Assembly (NCBI RefSeq): GCF_015776785.2
Contig: NZ_LFMD02000007.1
Coordinates: forward strand, 893,547-957,546
Length of the DNA: 64,000 nucleotides
Source of the DNA: Kitasatospora sp. SUK 42
GTDB lineage: Bacteria; Actinomycetota; Actinomycetes; Streptomycetales; Streptomycetaceae
Direction: 5' to 3'
The notes beneath the pieces are model-generated. The model did no database searches, was not told the origin of the DNA, and worked only from the letters and a program-made list of their open reading frames with translations. Positions within the stretch are counted from its first letter, which is position 1. Every line of letters begins with the position of its first letter. This document shows, piece by piece, positions 52,201 to 61,046 of this stretch. Position numbers and translations under genes: made by a program.

Positions 52201-52265
52201 GCGACGATGGGCACCAGGAGCAGCGCGATGATCTTCGCGCGGATCGAGCTGCTGCGCAGACGCAT
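49203..52265 (-). CDS. cvnA: Conservon sensor histidine kinase-like protein
   Basis: The 1020-aa protein begins with a membrane helix (IIALLLVPIVALIALWVYA), an extracellular nitrate/nitrite-sensing-type domain (about residues 40-330), a second helix (GGIAGAIGLVAVVLSVLIS) and a HAMP-like region. A HisKA-less ATPase part follows with HLVAELVENAAVFSPPTTQV (N box) and DRGLGLSEQLLAEIN (G1). The last 350 residues are a long Pro/Ala/Ser-rich tail. It lacks an ordinary phosphorylated histidine, so it works as a conservon sensor with CvnB-D. It is the first gene of cvnABCD; the P450 gene cvnE of some conservons is absent. Confidence 0.93.
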   Translation of the reverse strand: MRLRSSSIRAKIIALLLVPIVALIALWVYATLATTGDAWNQLGISSAYKEYGAPVDQYAGDLQGERRAAVQHLADPASPVARDAFERATTATDRSLAVLRQKKDGAGDRLSAAQRARLVQIIAAADQLGPLRAQVGRLALNWEFALEQYSDLVKPVFGFRSAYVARQSGQLPRQGTILIELVRAREYLAQEDAAMEGLRTSATRPTAEQYQVALDALHNQQALFTVYIAELEPADQADYIALRGGEAWGALARAEADFVGAGGPDRVGQALNGDNWRETADRSLGDLASINSRISAGLDERGRSAATASLWRGGIAGAIGLVAVVLSVLISSRIGRGLARELIGLRNAANDLAGTRLPSVMLRLRRGEPVDVAAEAPELRFGQAEIGQVGQAINAVQRAAVEAAVEQAELRRGVSAVFVNLARRSQVLLHRQLTLLDTMERRTEDPAELEDLFKVDHLTTRMRRHAEGLIILAGGSPGRAWRKPVRMVDVVRAAVGEVEDYARVTVRPFPGTGLLGSAVADVTHLVAELVENAAVFSPPTTQVTVQGEVVAHGFALEIDDRGLGLSEQLLAEINERLAVEQEFDLADTDRLGLFVVSRLARRHGIRVHLRPSPYGGTTAVVLIPRELLAEAPDGLPEPPAAGASTAAGAPGSAGASGSAGRAGAPASRAAGRRDLVAVPSGASGSSAAAGTSGRHRVSGGPRPSAPETGRTVNGLPRRAARTKGGPVLVPAPGPDVEGGPGTGRHRRDVVPADALPGDTLPVDVPSADAPPVDTVPADAPVVAAPAAAEPRTAGGLPRRVRQANLAPQLKEQLKERLRGETGPEAGAAREGAEATAAREAREARERSPEEARATFASFQRGFTRGRGATGPAGRSAAANRSAQDRSAQDRSAQSGPGQGGSASGGSVSGSPAGSGARPAAVPAWQPPHPSRRAISPAPSPAALPAPAESGRAPLARRVPPGQPVRRNPAAPSPVPLVAPATSAVPAQNAVPAPPAPPAQTAVPAPPARPAPPAPAEGTDS

Positions 52266-52830
52266 GGAGTCCTCGGTCGGGAAGTGCCAGGCGCGGACGG
52301 GGAGCGGTGGGAGCGGGTCGGAGGGGCGGGGGCGACACGGAACGGCGGGCGGAGCGGCCGGCGGAGCCTGTGGACGGAGCCGGTGGGGGTGGCGGAGAAC
52401 GGTGGGAAAACGGCGGGAGAACGGTGCTGGGGGATGTCGGAGGGGAGGCTCCCGGCCGCAGGTCTGCGAGACTCTACTACGCCCTGACCAGACGTTCGAG
52501 GGCCGAACCACTCCACTTCCCGGGCTTGCCCCGCACACGTCAGAAACCAGCCGTGATCGCCTCCGGTTTCGCACGCGGATCGCGCACCGGCACCCGGAAG
52601 GCCCAGGCCGTACGGCACCCGGCTCCTCCCCGCCTCCTCCCCCGGACCTCCCCGAATGCGACACCGTCCGAGCGGACGCGTGCCGTTCTCGTCGCGTCAC
52701 CGCCACAACCCTGGGCAGTGACAGGACGATCCGATAGTTTCGCTCCACCCGCGCGACCGGGCGCCGCAACCCCGGCGCCCGTGCGCCGGAATCGGCGGAG
52801 AACGCTGCGGAACGCGAACTGGGGAGGACT
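52266..52830. other. Divergent region between cvnA and the acyl-CoA synthetase gene
   Basis: This 565-bp region holds no convincing gene. It has a short direct repeat near GGCGGGAGAACGGTG (about 52390-52425) on the cvnA side. On the plus side a -10-like TAGTTT lies at 52735-52740, about 90 bp before the synthetase GTG, but no good -35 is at the right distance. Confidence 0.5.
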
Positions 52831-54657
52831 GTGCGCGAGTTCACCACCCCCGCCCCGGCCGGGCGCGAGGCCGCCGGAGGACTCGCCGACTCCTTGTACG
52901 ACACCGCCGAACGCACGCCCGATCTGGTCCAGCTCTCCTGGCGCAGCCCCGACGGGCCCTGGCGGGGCGTCACCGCACGGGAGTTCCGGGACCAAGTGCT
53001 CGCCCTCGCCAAGGGCCTGCTGACCCGGGGCGTGCGCTACGGCGACCGGGTCGCGCTGATGTCCCGCACCCGCTACGAGTGGACGCTGTTCGACTACGCA
53101 CTCTGGTCGATCGGCGCGATCACCGTCCCGGTCTACCCCACCTCCGCACCCGAGCAGGTGCGCTGGATCCTCGCCGAGACCCAGGCGGTGGCCTGCCTGG
53201 TCGAGGACGAGGACGCCGCGATGACCGTCGGCGCGGTCTGCGACGCCCTGCCCGACCTCACCGGGATCTGGCAGCTCGACCGCGACTGCGTCGCCGCGAT
53301 CACCGAGGACGGCCGGGGCGTCCCCGACTCCCTGGTGCACCGCCAGCGGGTCGGCGTCGGGGCCGACAACATCGCGACCGTCGTCTACACCTCGGGTACC
53401 ACCGGCCGCCCCAAGGGCTGCCTGATCACCCACGCCAACCTCGCCGCCGAGGCCGACGCGCTCCTCGACGGCTGGGGCGAGGTCTTCCGCGACACCGGCG
53501 GAGGCCAGCCCGCCACCCTGCTCTTCCTGCCGCTGGCCCACGTGTACGGGCGGGCCGTGCAGATCGCGGCGATCCGCGGCGGCTTCCGGATCGGCCACAT
53601 CCCCGAGGTCTCCACCGACGCGCTGCTGCCCGCCCTGGAGAGCTTCCGGCCGACCTTCCTGCACGCCGTCCCGTACGTCTTCGAGAAGATCTTCCAGCAG
53701 GCCAGGCGCGCCGCGGAGGAGGCCGGACGCGGGGAGGCCTTCGAGCAGGCCCGGCAGGCGGCCGTCGACTGGGCCGCCGCCCGGGAGCAGAAGGCCTTCG
53801 GCCGCGGCCCCGGTCCGGGCGCGGCGCTGCGACTGCGCCACCTCGCCTACGAGCGGACCGTCTACCCGAGGCTGCGCGCCGCGCTCGGCGGCCGGGTGCG
53901 CAGCGTGATGTGCGGAGGATCCTCGCTGCGCCGGGAGTTGGGCCTGTTCTTCACCGGCGCCGGGCTCCAGCTGTACGAGGGGTACGGGCTCACCGAGACC
54001 TCCGCCGCGATCACCGCCAACCCGGCCGGTCGGCAGAAGCTCGGCACGGTCGGACAGCCGGTGCCGGGCGCCTCGGTGGCGATCGCCGACGACGGCGAGG
54101 TGTGGGTGCGCGGCGCCTCGGTGTTCGGCGGCTACCTCAACCACCCGCGCTGCACTGCGGAATCGCTGGTCGACGGCTGGTTCGCCACCGGCGACCTGGG
54201 CCGGCTGGACGAGGACGGCTACCTCACCATCACCGGCCGCAAGAAGGACCTGATCGTCACCAGCAGCGGCAAGAACCTCGCCCCGGCGGCGCTGGAGGAA
54301 CGGGTCGAGGCGCACCCGCTGGTCTCCCAGTGCCTCGTGGTGGGCGACGACCGACCGTACGTGGCGGCACTGATCACGCTCGACCCGGCCGCGCTGGCGC
54401 ACTGGCTGAAGACGCACGGGCGGGGGCAGCTGGACCCGTGGGCGGTCCTCTCGGACGAGCAGCTGCACGTCGAGATCCAGCGCGCGGTGGCGGCCGCGAA
54501 CGCGGCGGTCTCGCGGGCCGAGTCGATCCGCGCCTTCCGGCTGCTACCGCGGGAGTTCAGCCAGGACCAGGGGCTGCTGACCCCTTCACTCAAGCTGCGG
54601 CGGGCGGCGATCGCGGAGTACTACGCGGAGGACATCGAGGAGCTCTACCTGTCCTGA
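52831..54657 (+). CDS. Long-chain fatty acid-CoA ligase (AMP-binding)
   Basis: The 608-aa protein is an acyl-adenylate enzyme that activates fatty acids to acyl-CoA. The ATP motif is visible as TVVYTSGTTGRPKGCLITHANL (about residues 188-209), then LYEGYGLTETSAAITANPAG, GWFATGDLGRLDEDGYLTITG followed by RKKDLIVTSSGKNLAP, and the C-terminal lysine region LLTPSLKLRRAA. Its length and the FRPTFLHAVPYVFEK segment place it with the FadD15-like long-chain group. The GTG has GGAGG close upstream. It is monocistronic. Confidence 0.93.
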   Translation: MREFTTPAPAGREAAGGLADSLYDTAERTPDLVQLSWRSPDGPWRGVTAREFRDQVLALAKGLLTRGVRYGDRVALMSRTRYEWTLFDYALWSIGAITVPVYPTSAPEQVRWILAETQAVACLVEDEDAAMTVGAVCDALPDLTGIWQLDRDCVAAITEDGRGVPDSLVHRQRVGVGADNIATVVYTSGTTGRPKGCLITHANLAAEADALLDGWGEVFRDTGGGQPATLLFLPLAHVYGRAVQIAAIRGGFRIGHIPEVSTDALLPALESFRPTFLHAVPYVFEKIFQQARRAAEEAGRGEAFEQARQAAVDWAAAREQKAFGRGPGPGAALRLRHLAYERTVYPRLRAALGGRVRSVMCGGSSLRRELGLFFTGAGLQLYEGYGLTETSAAITANPAGRQKLGTVGQPVPGASVAIADDGEVWVRGASVFGGYLNHPRCTAESLVDGWFATGDLGRLDEDGYLTITGRKKDLIVTSSGKNLAPAALEERVEAHPLVSQCLVVGDDRPYVAALITLDPAALAHWLKTHGRGQLDPWAVLSDEQLHVEIQRAVAAANAAVSRAESIRAFRLLPREFSQDQGLLTPSLKLRRAAIAEYYAEDIEELYLS

Positions 54658-54912
54658 GTCGGGCCCGAACCGGGCTTGTCGATAACGGTCCTGACGTACC
54701 GTCTTGTCCCTTTCCGCACCGGGGTGGTGGAGGCTCGGTTCACCGGCCGTTCCCTTGACTGGCCGATTGGTCCAGTCCATTGTTGCACTCCGGTCCGAGT
54801 GCGGCGCACCATCACCAACCGCTCCCGCCCCTCCGGGAGCGCCCAGGTTCCACGGCCCCGATTCCGCCCACGCCCTCCCCACGGGCGTGCCCCCACCTGC
54901 TGGAGTCCTCAC

Positions 54913-56049
54913 GTGTCGATGTCCACGCGCCTGTCCGCGCTGGCCGCTTCCGTCGCGCTGATCACCGCCTTCGCCGTACCGGCGGCCTCCGCGGACGCCC
55001 CGCCGACCACCGGTCCGAGCGCGCCGACCGTCAACCTGGCCACCAACCCCGGCTTCGAACTGCCCCAGCCCGGCCTCGCCGACTGGGGCAGCATCCCCGG
55101 TTGGAGCTGCACCGGCGGACCGGCCGAGGCGGCCGTCACCACCACCGCCCCGCACTCCGGCACCTCCGCGCTCACCGTCACCCCGGCGAGCGCCGACTCC
55201 ACCGGCGAGTGCGCGCAGACCGTCGCCGTCCAGCCCAACACCACGTACACCGCCTCGGCCTGGGTGCGCGGCAACTTCGTCTACCTGGGCGCCACCGGCA
55301 CCGGGCGGGACGTCGCCCCGGCCTGGACCGAAACCACGGGCGGCGGCTGGCAGCAGCTGACCACCCGCTTCACCACCGGCCCGAACGCCCGGAGCGTCCG
55401 GCTGTACGTGCACGGCTGGTACCAGCAGGGCCCGTTCTCGGTCGACGACGTCCGCGTGGACGGCCCGGCACCCGCCCCCGCGGTGGCGGCGGGCTCGATC
55501 CCGACCAATGACAAGGTCGTCTTCTTCACGGTGGACGACGGGTGGCAGCGCACCCCCGAGGCGGAGAAGTTCATCGCCGACCACCACCTGCCGATCACCG
55601 CCTTCCCGCTGCCGATGCCGGCCGGGACCGACCCGTCCTTCTTCAAGCGGGTCACCTCGGTGCCCGGCTCCTCGATCCAGGACCACAGCGTCTCGCACTC
55701 CGACCTCAGCAAGCTCCCGCTGGACCAGCAGCAGGTCGAGATCTGCGACGCCCGTGACGCGCTGACCCGGCTGTTCGGCACCGCGCCCGTGGTGTTCCGC
55801 CCGCCGTACTTCGCCTGGAACGCCGACACTCTGCAGGCCGCCGCGAACTGTGGCATCCGCACCGTGCTGACCGCCGACGCGGACTTCAGCTGGGGCGCGT
55901 CCAACATCTGGCACCCGGGGCTGCTGCAGCCGGGCGACGTGGTGCTGATGCACTGGACCGACACCCTCGCCACCGACCTGCAGCGCGCCCTCGCCGCCGC
56001 CGACGCGGCCGGGCTCAAGCCGGCGGGCGTGGTCGACTACGTGCGCTGA
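54913..56049 (+). CDS. Secreted polysaccharide deacetylase with N-terminal carbohydrate-binding-like domain
   Basis: The 378-aa protein has a signal peptide (LSALAASVALITAFAVPAAS), a CBM-like beta-sandwich (about residues 35-180, with NLATNPGFELPQPGLADWGS and WYQQGPFSVDDVRVDG) and a NodB-type deacetylase domain. NodB motifs are FFTVDDGWQRT (metal and base aspartates), DHSVSHSDLSKL (two metal histidines) and VFRPPYFAWN. It should remove acetyl groups from chitin, peptidoglycan or a related polymer outside the cell. The GTG at 54913 has GGAG seven bases upstream; an ATG six bases later is possible. Confidence 0.9.
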   Translation: MSMSTRLSALAASVALITAFAVPAASADAPPTTGPSAPTVNLATNPGFELPQPGLADWGSIPGWSCTGGPAEAAVTTTAPHSGTSALTVTPASADSTGECAQTVAVQPNTTYTASAWVRGNFVYLGATGTGRDVAPAWTETTGGGWQQLTTRFTTGPNARSVRLYVHGWYQQGPFSVDDVRVDGPAPAPAVAAGSIPTNDKVVFFTVDDGWQRTPEAEKFIADHHLPITAFPLPMPAGTDPSFFKRVTSVPGSSIQDHSVSHSDLSKLPLDQQQVEICDARDALTRLFGTAPVVFRPPYFAWNADTLQAAANCGIRTVLTADADFSWGASNIWHPGLLQPGDVVLMHWTDTLATDLQRALAAADAAGLKPAGVVDYVR

Positions 56050-56097
56050 GCCGCGCCCGCACCGACGGCCGGGCAGGCAGGAAGGCAGGCAGACGAC

Positions 56098-56167
56098 GGG
56101 TGACAGCTGACGGATAACGGCTGACAGATTTCATCATCTGAAATCCGTCAGCTGTTATCCGTTTCTC
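56098..56167. repeat. Heptad-array intergenic repeat, copy H
   Basis: The copy starts with the edge GGGTGACAGC shared with copies B and C. It has 22-bp inverted arms (56112-56133 and 56139-56160) with two mismatches and a 5-base loop. It begins about 50 bp after the deacetylase stop. Confidence 0.85.
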
Positions 56168-56220
56168 GTCTCCCCTCCCCTTCCCCTCTCACCCGACCCC
56201 CTCCTCGATGATCTTGGTCG

Positions 56221-56250
56221 TTGACAGGCCGTCCGCCGCCTGGCTCTAAT
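56221..56250 (+). promoter_or_regulatory. Promoter of the nitroreductase-hemerythrin gene
   Basis: TTGACA (56221-56226), an 18-bp spacer and TCTAAT (56245-56250) fit the vegetative type. The start site would lie near 56257. Confidence 0.5.
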
Positions 56251-56458
56251 GGGGGCGTGCAGCGCGGCGTCGGCCACAGAGCAGTGGGCCGGCCGACAGC
56301 CGAGCCAGCACCTTCATTCGTAAGGGACGATGCGCGATGAGCACCTTCTCCGCTGCCCTGATCTGACCCAGGCGGCCACCGCGGTGTCCGCCCGTTCGCG
56401 CGTGGTACCGCGTGTGGCCGCGACTCCCCGAATTCTCAGGAGACTTCACCACACACGC

Positions 56459-57346
56459 ATGCCCATGTCCTTCAATCTGAACGTCATCGAGGAGTTCCGC
56501 GCCAACGGCGGCCGCGTCGGCGGCCCCTTCGAGGGCGGCGACCTGCTGTTGCTCACCACCACCGGGGCCCGCTCGGGGCGACCGCACACCGTGCCGCTCG
56601 GGTACGTCCGGGCCGAGGGGCTGCTCCTGGTCGTCGCCTCGGCGGCCGGGGCGCCCGAACACCCGCAGTGGTACCGCAATCTGCTGGCCCACCCGGTGGT
56701 CCGGGTCGAACTCGGCACCGAGACCTTCGAAGCGATCGCCGTACCCGCCGAAGGCGCCGACCGGGAGCGGCTGTTCACCGCCGTCGTCCGGATGGCGCCG
56801 GGCTATGGCGACTACCAGGCGCACACCGAGCGGCGGTTGCCGGTGGTCGTGCTGGAGAGGCCCGAGGCGCCGCCGGGCGCGGTACGCGAGGTGCGCAGCC
56901 TCGCCGACAAGCTGCTGGAGGCCCACACCTGGCTGCGCGCGCAACTGCGCCACGTCCGGGAGGAGGCGCGGGACCACTCCCCGGACCGTCCGGCCGGGCT
57001 CGGGCTGCAACTGCGACAGCACTGCCTGGCCTTCTGCCAGGGCCTGACGCACCACCACACCGGCGAGGACTCCGCGATCTTCCCCGCCCTGGCCCGCAGC
57101 CACCCGGAGCTGGCCGGAGTGCTGGAGCAACTCGGCGAGCAGCACCGGGAGATCGGCCGGATCAGGGAGGAGCTGGTGGCCCTGCTCGCCGGGGTCACCC
57201 TCACCGACCCGGACCGGTTCCGGGTTGAGCTGGACCGGATGTCGGCCGAACTGGAGACCCACCTCGACCACGAGGAGGCGGAACTGTTGCCCGTCCTCGC
57301 CAGGATCCCGTTCCCGCCGGTCCGGCCCGCCCCGGCCGAGGGCTGA
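56459..57346 (+). CDS. Nitroreductase (DUF385/Ddn-like)-hemerythrin fusion protein
   Basis: The 295-aa protein has two domains. Residues about 1-130 look like the deazaflavin-dependent nitroreductase family (FNLNVIEEFRANGGRVGGPF, LLLLTTTGARSGRPHTVPL, EHPQWYRNLLAHPVV). Residues about 145-290 form a hemerythrin-type four-helix bundle with the iron ligands AHTWLRAQ, LTHHHTGEDSAIFPAL, EQHREI and HLDHEEAELLPVL. The second part would bind two iron atoms and perhaps oxygen or nitric oxide, the first an F420 or related cofactor. An AGGAG lies 15 bases before the ATG, farther than usual. Confidence 0.85.
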   Translation: MPMSFNLNVIEEFRANGGRVGGPFEGGDLLLLTTTGARSGRPHTVPLGYVRAEGLLLVVASAAGAPEHPQWYRNLLAHPVVRVELGTETFEAIAVPAEGADRERLFTAVVRMAPGYGDYQAHTERRLPVVVLERPEAPPGAVREVRSLADKLLEAHTWLRAQLRHVREEARDHSPDRPAGLGLQLRQHCLAFCQGLTHHHTGEDSAIFPALARSHPELAGVLEQLGEQHREIGRIREELVALLAGVTLTDPDRFRVELDRMSAELETHLDHEEAELLPVLARIPFPPVRPAPAEG

Positions 57347-57472
57347 GATACCGACGCCGCCGCCCCTCCCGAGGTACGGGCGGGGCGGCGGCACCGGCGT
57401 GTCCGTCAGCGGCGCCGCACCGGCGCCTGGCGAGACGTCACCGAGCGAAACGTCACTGCGCGGAACCGGGCC

Positions 57473-58270
57473 TCAGGAGCGGCTGAAGACCGGGAAGTAG
57501 CCGTTGGCCTGGCCGGACGAGTTCGGGTGGTAGCTCTCGTCGATCGGCAGGGTGGTGCTGTGCAGCCAGGTGCTCAGCGAGCCGCAGATCTCGTGCTCGG
57601 CGAAGATGCTGCGCACGTCGCCGAAGGTGAAGCCGGCGTTGGCGACCCGCTTGGCGATGACGCCGTCCAGCGCGTCGGCGGCACTGTTGATGGCGGCGCG
57701 CTTGGTGTCACCGATGCCGAAGATGCAGTCGCCGCCGACCTTGTACAGGTGCGGGTAGCCCATCACCACGACGTGCGCGTTCGGCGACTTGGAGTGGATC
57801 GCGGAGTACACCTTGTCCAGCTGGCTCGGCAGGGTGTTCTGGGCGTAGCTCTTGGCGTTGTTGACCGCGGTGAGGCAGTCACTGTCGGAGCCCAGCACAC
57901 AGGTCTTCATGGTGTCGGCGAAGCCCGCGTCGTTGCCGCCGACCGAGATGCTGACCAGCGAGGTGCTGGAGCTCAGGGCGGAGATCTGGTTGTTGAGGAC
58001 GTCGCCGGTTCTGGCGCCTGAGCAGGCGACGAAGCTGAAGGAGGACGGCGCGTGCGCGTTCTTCCACAGGTACGCGTAGGCGTTGGTGCTCCGCTTGCAG
58101 CTACCGCTGTCGCTCAGGTAGCTGCCGGCACCGACGCCGGCGGAGTAGGAGTCCCCGAGGGCGACGTAGTTGACGCCTGCCGCACTGGCGGACGAGGCCG
58201 TGAAGAGCGTGGTCAGGGTGAGGAGAGCCGCTATGGCGGCAACGGACAGGGCACGGGCGGGGCGAAGCAT
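57473..58270 (-). CDS. Secreted SGNH/GDSL lipase
   Basis: The 265-aa protein has a signal peptide (VAAIAALLTLTTLFTASS, cut after ASA). The SGNH blocks are seen as VALGDSYSAG (block I, catalytic serine), VACSGARTGDVL, VSISVGGNDAGF (block III) and ESYHPNSSGQANG (block V with Asp-x-x-His replaced by Glu-Ser-Tyr-His around the catalytic histidine). Six cysteines suggest three disulfides, as in the Streptomyces lipases of this family. AGGAGG lies six bases before the ATG. Confidence 0.93.
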   Translation of the reverse strand: MLRPARALSVAAIAALLTLTTLFTASSASAAGVNYVALGDSYSAGVGAGSYLSDSGSCKRSTNAYAYLWKNAHAPSSFSFVACSGARTGDVLNNQISALSSSTSLVSISVGGNDAGFADTMKTCVLGSDSDCLTAVNNAKSYAQNTLPSQLDKVYSAIHSKSPNAHVVVMGYPHLYKVGGDCIFGIGDTKRAAINSAADALDGVIAKRVANAGFTFGDVRSIFAEHEICGSLSTWLHSTTLPIDESYHPNSSGQANGYFPVFSRS

Positions 58271-58872
58271 TGCACCTCCTGGTATGGCGTGGGTCACAGA
58301 AGGGATACCAGGCAGTAGCCAAACGCGGAAGCGCTCATGCCAAGGACATTGACGGGCAGTCTGATAGCGGAAACGTGAACTGGCCCCGACGGAGTGTGAG
58401 TTCGCGCTGGTGAGCGCGGGTGTATGTCGATGCGCATCGGTCATCGCGTGTAGATGGGAAATTCCTGAGAAGTCAGCACTCCGTCAGCCGCTGGTCAGCA
58501 CGCGGCCGCCGCCGCGTCAGTTCCGCCGCGGGAGCAAGGGCTCGCGCACCGACCGGTACGACGGATACGACAGGTACGACGGTGGGCGCAGCAGTACTGC
58601 GGTAGGTACGGCGGCGACAGGCGCAGCGCCGGGCGCAATGCAGAGCGCAGCGGCGCGCGACCGGACATCCGGAGGCATCCCGCCGGGTGCGCGACTGCGG
58701 ATGCCTCGGTCCGCGCGCAGGCCTGAGCGATGCTCAGGCATCCGGGCACGCCAGAGTCAGCCCCCGGCCCAGGGCACGACTCGGCTCCCCGCCAACCGCC
58801 CGAGGGCACACGTCAGCACCCCGCCGGCCGACACCCCACCCGTCGATCGCCGCGGTACTGCGCCTGCCCCCG
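58271..58872. other. Non-coding stretch between Nudix and SGNH genes
   Basis: No convincing gene is present. The part near the SGNH gene is its promoter and leader region. There is a short tandem run of three 10-mers close to GGTACGACGG (58554-58582). The hairpin at 58721-58739 is listed separately. Confidence 0.55.
58721..58739 (-). terminator. Hairpin terminator after the Nudix gene
   Basis: The 8-bp perfect stem GCCTGAGC with GCTCAGGC and loop GAT lies about 130 bp downstream of the Nudix stop on the minus strand. A wider pair, CGGATGCCT (58698-58706) and AGGCATCCG (58736-58744), flanks it. Confidence 0.6.
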
Positions 58873-59481
58873 CTAAGGCGACCCCGGGGAGATCGTGCAG
58901 CCCTCGACCGGCAGTTCCTCGATCGTCTCGTTCGCGGCTGCGGGCACACCGAGCCAGTGGACGGCCATGGCCACCGCCGCCCGGGCCTGGCGCAGTCCGG
59001 GCGCGCCCCAGCCCAGGAGCTCGACCGCGAGCCCGGGCGCGACCAGCAGCCGCCGGTAGTGCCGGCCTGAGGCCGGGTCGGCCACACTCGGGCCGACCGC
59101 CCGCAGCGCCGCCGTCATCCGCACCCGCGCGCACTCGTGCCCGCCGTTCGCCGAACCGACCCGGTCGTAGAGGTAGCCGAGGTAGTACGGCGGGCCGATC
59201 GCGGCCTGGGCCTCCTCGCCCGCCTCCCGGGCCAGGGCGGCCGCAGGGTCCCCGTCGTCCTCAGGCTCCAGCGAGCCGCCGGGGAGGGAGCAGATCCCGT
59301 CCCTGGGGTTGACCAGGGTCAGCACCCGGCCGTCCGGGACGAACAGCCAGCCCCAGGACTGCTTCACCGGCAGCCCGTCCGGCACCTGCTCACCCGGCCG
59401 CCACGGCCAGCCCGCCGTGGGACGCCGGCGCACCTTCCCGAGCAACTCGGCGACCTCCGCCGTGAACTCGATCCGGCCCAT
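58873..59481 (-). CDS. Nudix hydrolase family protein
   Basis: The 202-aa protein has a Nudix-type core: WGWLFVPDGRVLTLVNPRDG and the box GGSLEPEDDGDPAAALAREA continuing GEEA. Compared with the usual G-x5-E-x7-RE pattern the box has three extra residues before the RE pair, so catalytic efficiency may be altered. The substrate could be a nucleoside diphosphate derivative, but nothing decides it. The ATG at 59481 is favoured by a GAGAGGGGGA site upstream. Confidence 0.82.
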   Translation of the reverse strand: MGRIEFTAEVAELLGKVRRRPTAGWPWRPGEQVPDGLPVKQSWGWLFVPDGRVLTLVNPRDGICSLPGGSLEPEDDGDPAAALAREAGEEAQAAIGPPYYLGYLYDRVGSANGGHECARVRMTAALRAVGPSVADPASGRHYRRLLVAPGLAVELLGWGAPGLRQARAAVAMAVHWLGVPAAANETIEELPVEGCTISPGSP

Positions 59482-59670
59482 GCCGTGCGTCCCCCTCTCA
59501 CTGTCGGGCCCGCCGGACCTGCGGAGCACGGTTCGGAGCGGAGCGGCCGGAGCGGCGGCGTGGGGTACCAGACGCTCCTGCTGTTGATCTTCTCCGATCT
59601 TCCCCGAACAGGCGGTCGATGAACAGTCCCCAGCGCCGCATGGTGGATGCGGAGGCCACGAACGCCCTGA

Positions 59671-60882
59671 TCACACCAGCGGCCCACCCCCTTCCCCGGC
59701 CCCGGAGAAGCCCTGGGACGGGAACCCGGGCAACGGGAACCCGGGCCGCGGCACCACTCCGGGCGGGAAGGGCAGCCCCCGCGCCGCGTCGTCGGCCAGC
59801 TCGTCGAACACCTCGTGCGCCGTCATCGGGCGCAGCCGCCCACCGGCCAGCGCCCAGCCACGCACCAGCTGACCTTCCGACACGCCGCCCGGCACAGCGC
59901 CCGACGCACTGCTCGACACACCACCCGGCACGACACCCGGCACACCGCCCGCCGGGTCACCGTGCAACAGCAGCGCCCCCTCCCCGCCGGAGGCCACCCC
60001 CGCCGCGAGCGTGACGCAGAACGCCTCCGCGTCCCGCCCACCGGGGACGAGACGCCCGGCCTCCACGCAGACGTCCACCGCCGAGGTGAGCTGCTCACCG
60101 TCCTCGGGCCCGTGGCAGCGGAGCGTCAGCAGGTGACAGCCCTCCCCCGCTCCCTCGGCCAGCGCCAGGTAGACCGAGGTCACGTACCGCATCACCTCCG
60201 ACATCCGCCGCTGCCCGACCGGGTCGTCGCCGACCGCGTCCAGCAGGGCCGCGCAGGCGACGGACATCCGCACCCGCGCCCGGTGATCGTCCAGCAGCAC
60301 CGGGAGCAACTCGGCCAGCCGCTCCCCCGCGTAGACGAACGGCTCCCCCGCCAGCTCCGGATCGCCCGCGTACGCGACCCGGGCGGCGGGCATCCGGGGG
60401 TCGAGCCCGAGCGCCGCGCAGTAGTCCTCGAAGTCGGCCGCCTCGAACACCCGCAGGTGCACCTCCAGCCCCTGTTCGTACAGGGCGTTCAGCTGCTCCT
60501 CGGCCCGCCGCAGGTAGTCCCGGTGCCCGACCGCGCCGAACAGCCCGTACCGGGCCAGCCCCGCGAAGTCGGCCGGCTCGGCGGCCAGCGCCACCGCCAC
60601 CGGCTGGGGCGGCGGCGCTCCCCGGGCCCGACCGCCGCCCCGCCCGCGCGCACCGGCCGCGCCGGACCCACCGGCAGTACCGGACCCACCGGCTCGACCA
60701 CCCGGCGGCCGCGCCCCACCGGGACCACCCGCCGGCGCCCCATCGATGCCCCCGGACCCGATCCCGCACTCGCGCCCGCGCCCACGCCCGCCGAGCAGCA
60801 GCACCCGCCGCCCCCGCGCCGACCCGCCCCGCACCACCGCGACGGCGCCCAGCACCTCGCTCACCAGCTCCCGCACAGCCAT
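59671..60882 (-). CDS. Conserved hypothetical protein with Gly-rich segment
   Basis: The 403-aa protein is not recognised as a known enzyme. It begins MAVRELVSEVLGAVAVV, has a Gly/Arg-rich low-complexity segment (about residues 20-90) and a well-structured middle (about 95-310) with ARYGLFGAVGHRDYLRRAEEQ, ALYEQGLEVHLRVFEAADFE, LLDDHRARVRMSVACAALLD and a cysteine-containing CHLLTLRCHGPEDGEQL. The end is Gly/Pro/Phe-rich. Such proteins are found in streptomycetes, but no role is known. It is divergent from sbcD. Confidence 0.6.
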   Translation of the reverse strand: MAVRELVSEVLGAVAVVRGGSARGRRVLLLGGRGRGRECGIGSGGIDGAPAGGPGGARPPGGRAGGSGTAGGSGAAGARGRGGGRARGAPPPQPVAVALAAEPADFAGLARYGLFGAVGHRDYLRRAEEQLNALYEQGLEVHLRVFEAADFEDYCAALGLDPRMPAARVAYAGDPELAGEPFVYAGERLAELLPVLLDDHRARVRMSVACAALLDAVGDDPVGQRRMSEVMRYVTSVYLALAEGAGEGCHLLTLRCHGPEDGEQLTSAVDVCVEAGRLVPGGRDAEAFCVTLAAGVASGGEGALLLHGDPAGGVPGVVPGGVSSSASGAVPGGVSEGQLVRGWALAGGRLRPMTAHEVFDELADDAARGLPFPPGVVPRPGFPLPGFPSQGFSGAGEGGGPLV

Positions 60883-61046
60883 GCGTCCTCCCGTTCACTC
60901 GCTCGGCGCCGGACGGCGTCGACGCCACGGAACATACACAGAGCCACTGACAATCAACCCTGAGTAATCGAACACCTGGCCCCCGGAGCCCCCGTGGCCC
61001 CTGATCCCGGCGGGATTGTCAGAGGCGGGCGTTATCGTCGGGGACC

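Larger units (their letters stand above)
56050..56458. other. Region between deacetylase and nitroreductase-hemerythrin genes
   Basis: It holds repeat copy H (56098-56167) and a promoter (56221-56250: TTGACA, 18-bp spacer, TCTAAT). A leader of about 200 nt follows, containing a tiny ORF of nine codons at 56337-56366. No full gene is seen. Confidence 0.6.

Noticed and set aside
56337..56366. Nine-codon ORF (MSTFSAALI) in the leader of the nitroreductase-hemerythrin gene
   Set aside because: It has an AAGGGA site but no diagnostic codon run and no following stem, so it may be chance.
58410..59312. Large plus-strand frame across the Nudix gene and the gap before it
   Set aside because: It is Arg/Pro-rich low-complexity sequence antisense to a clear Nudix gene.
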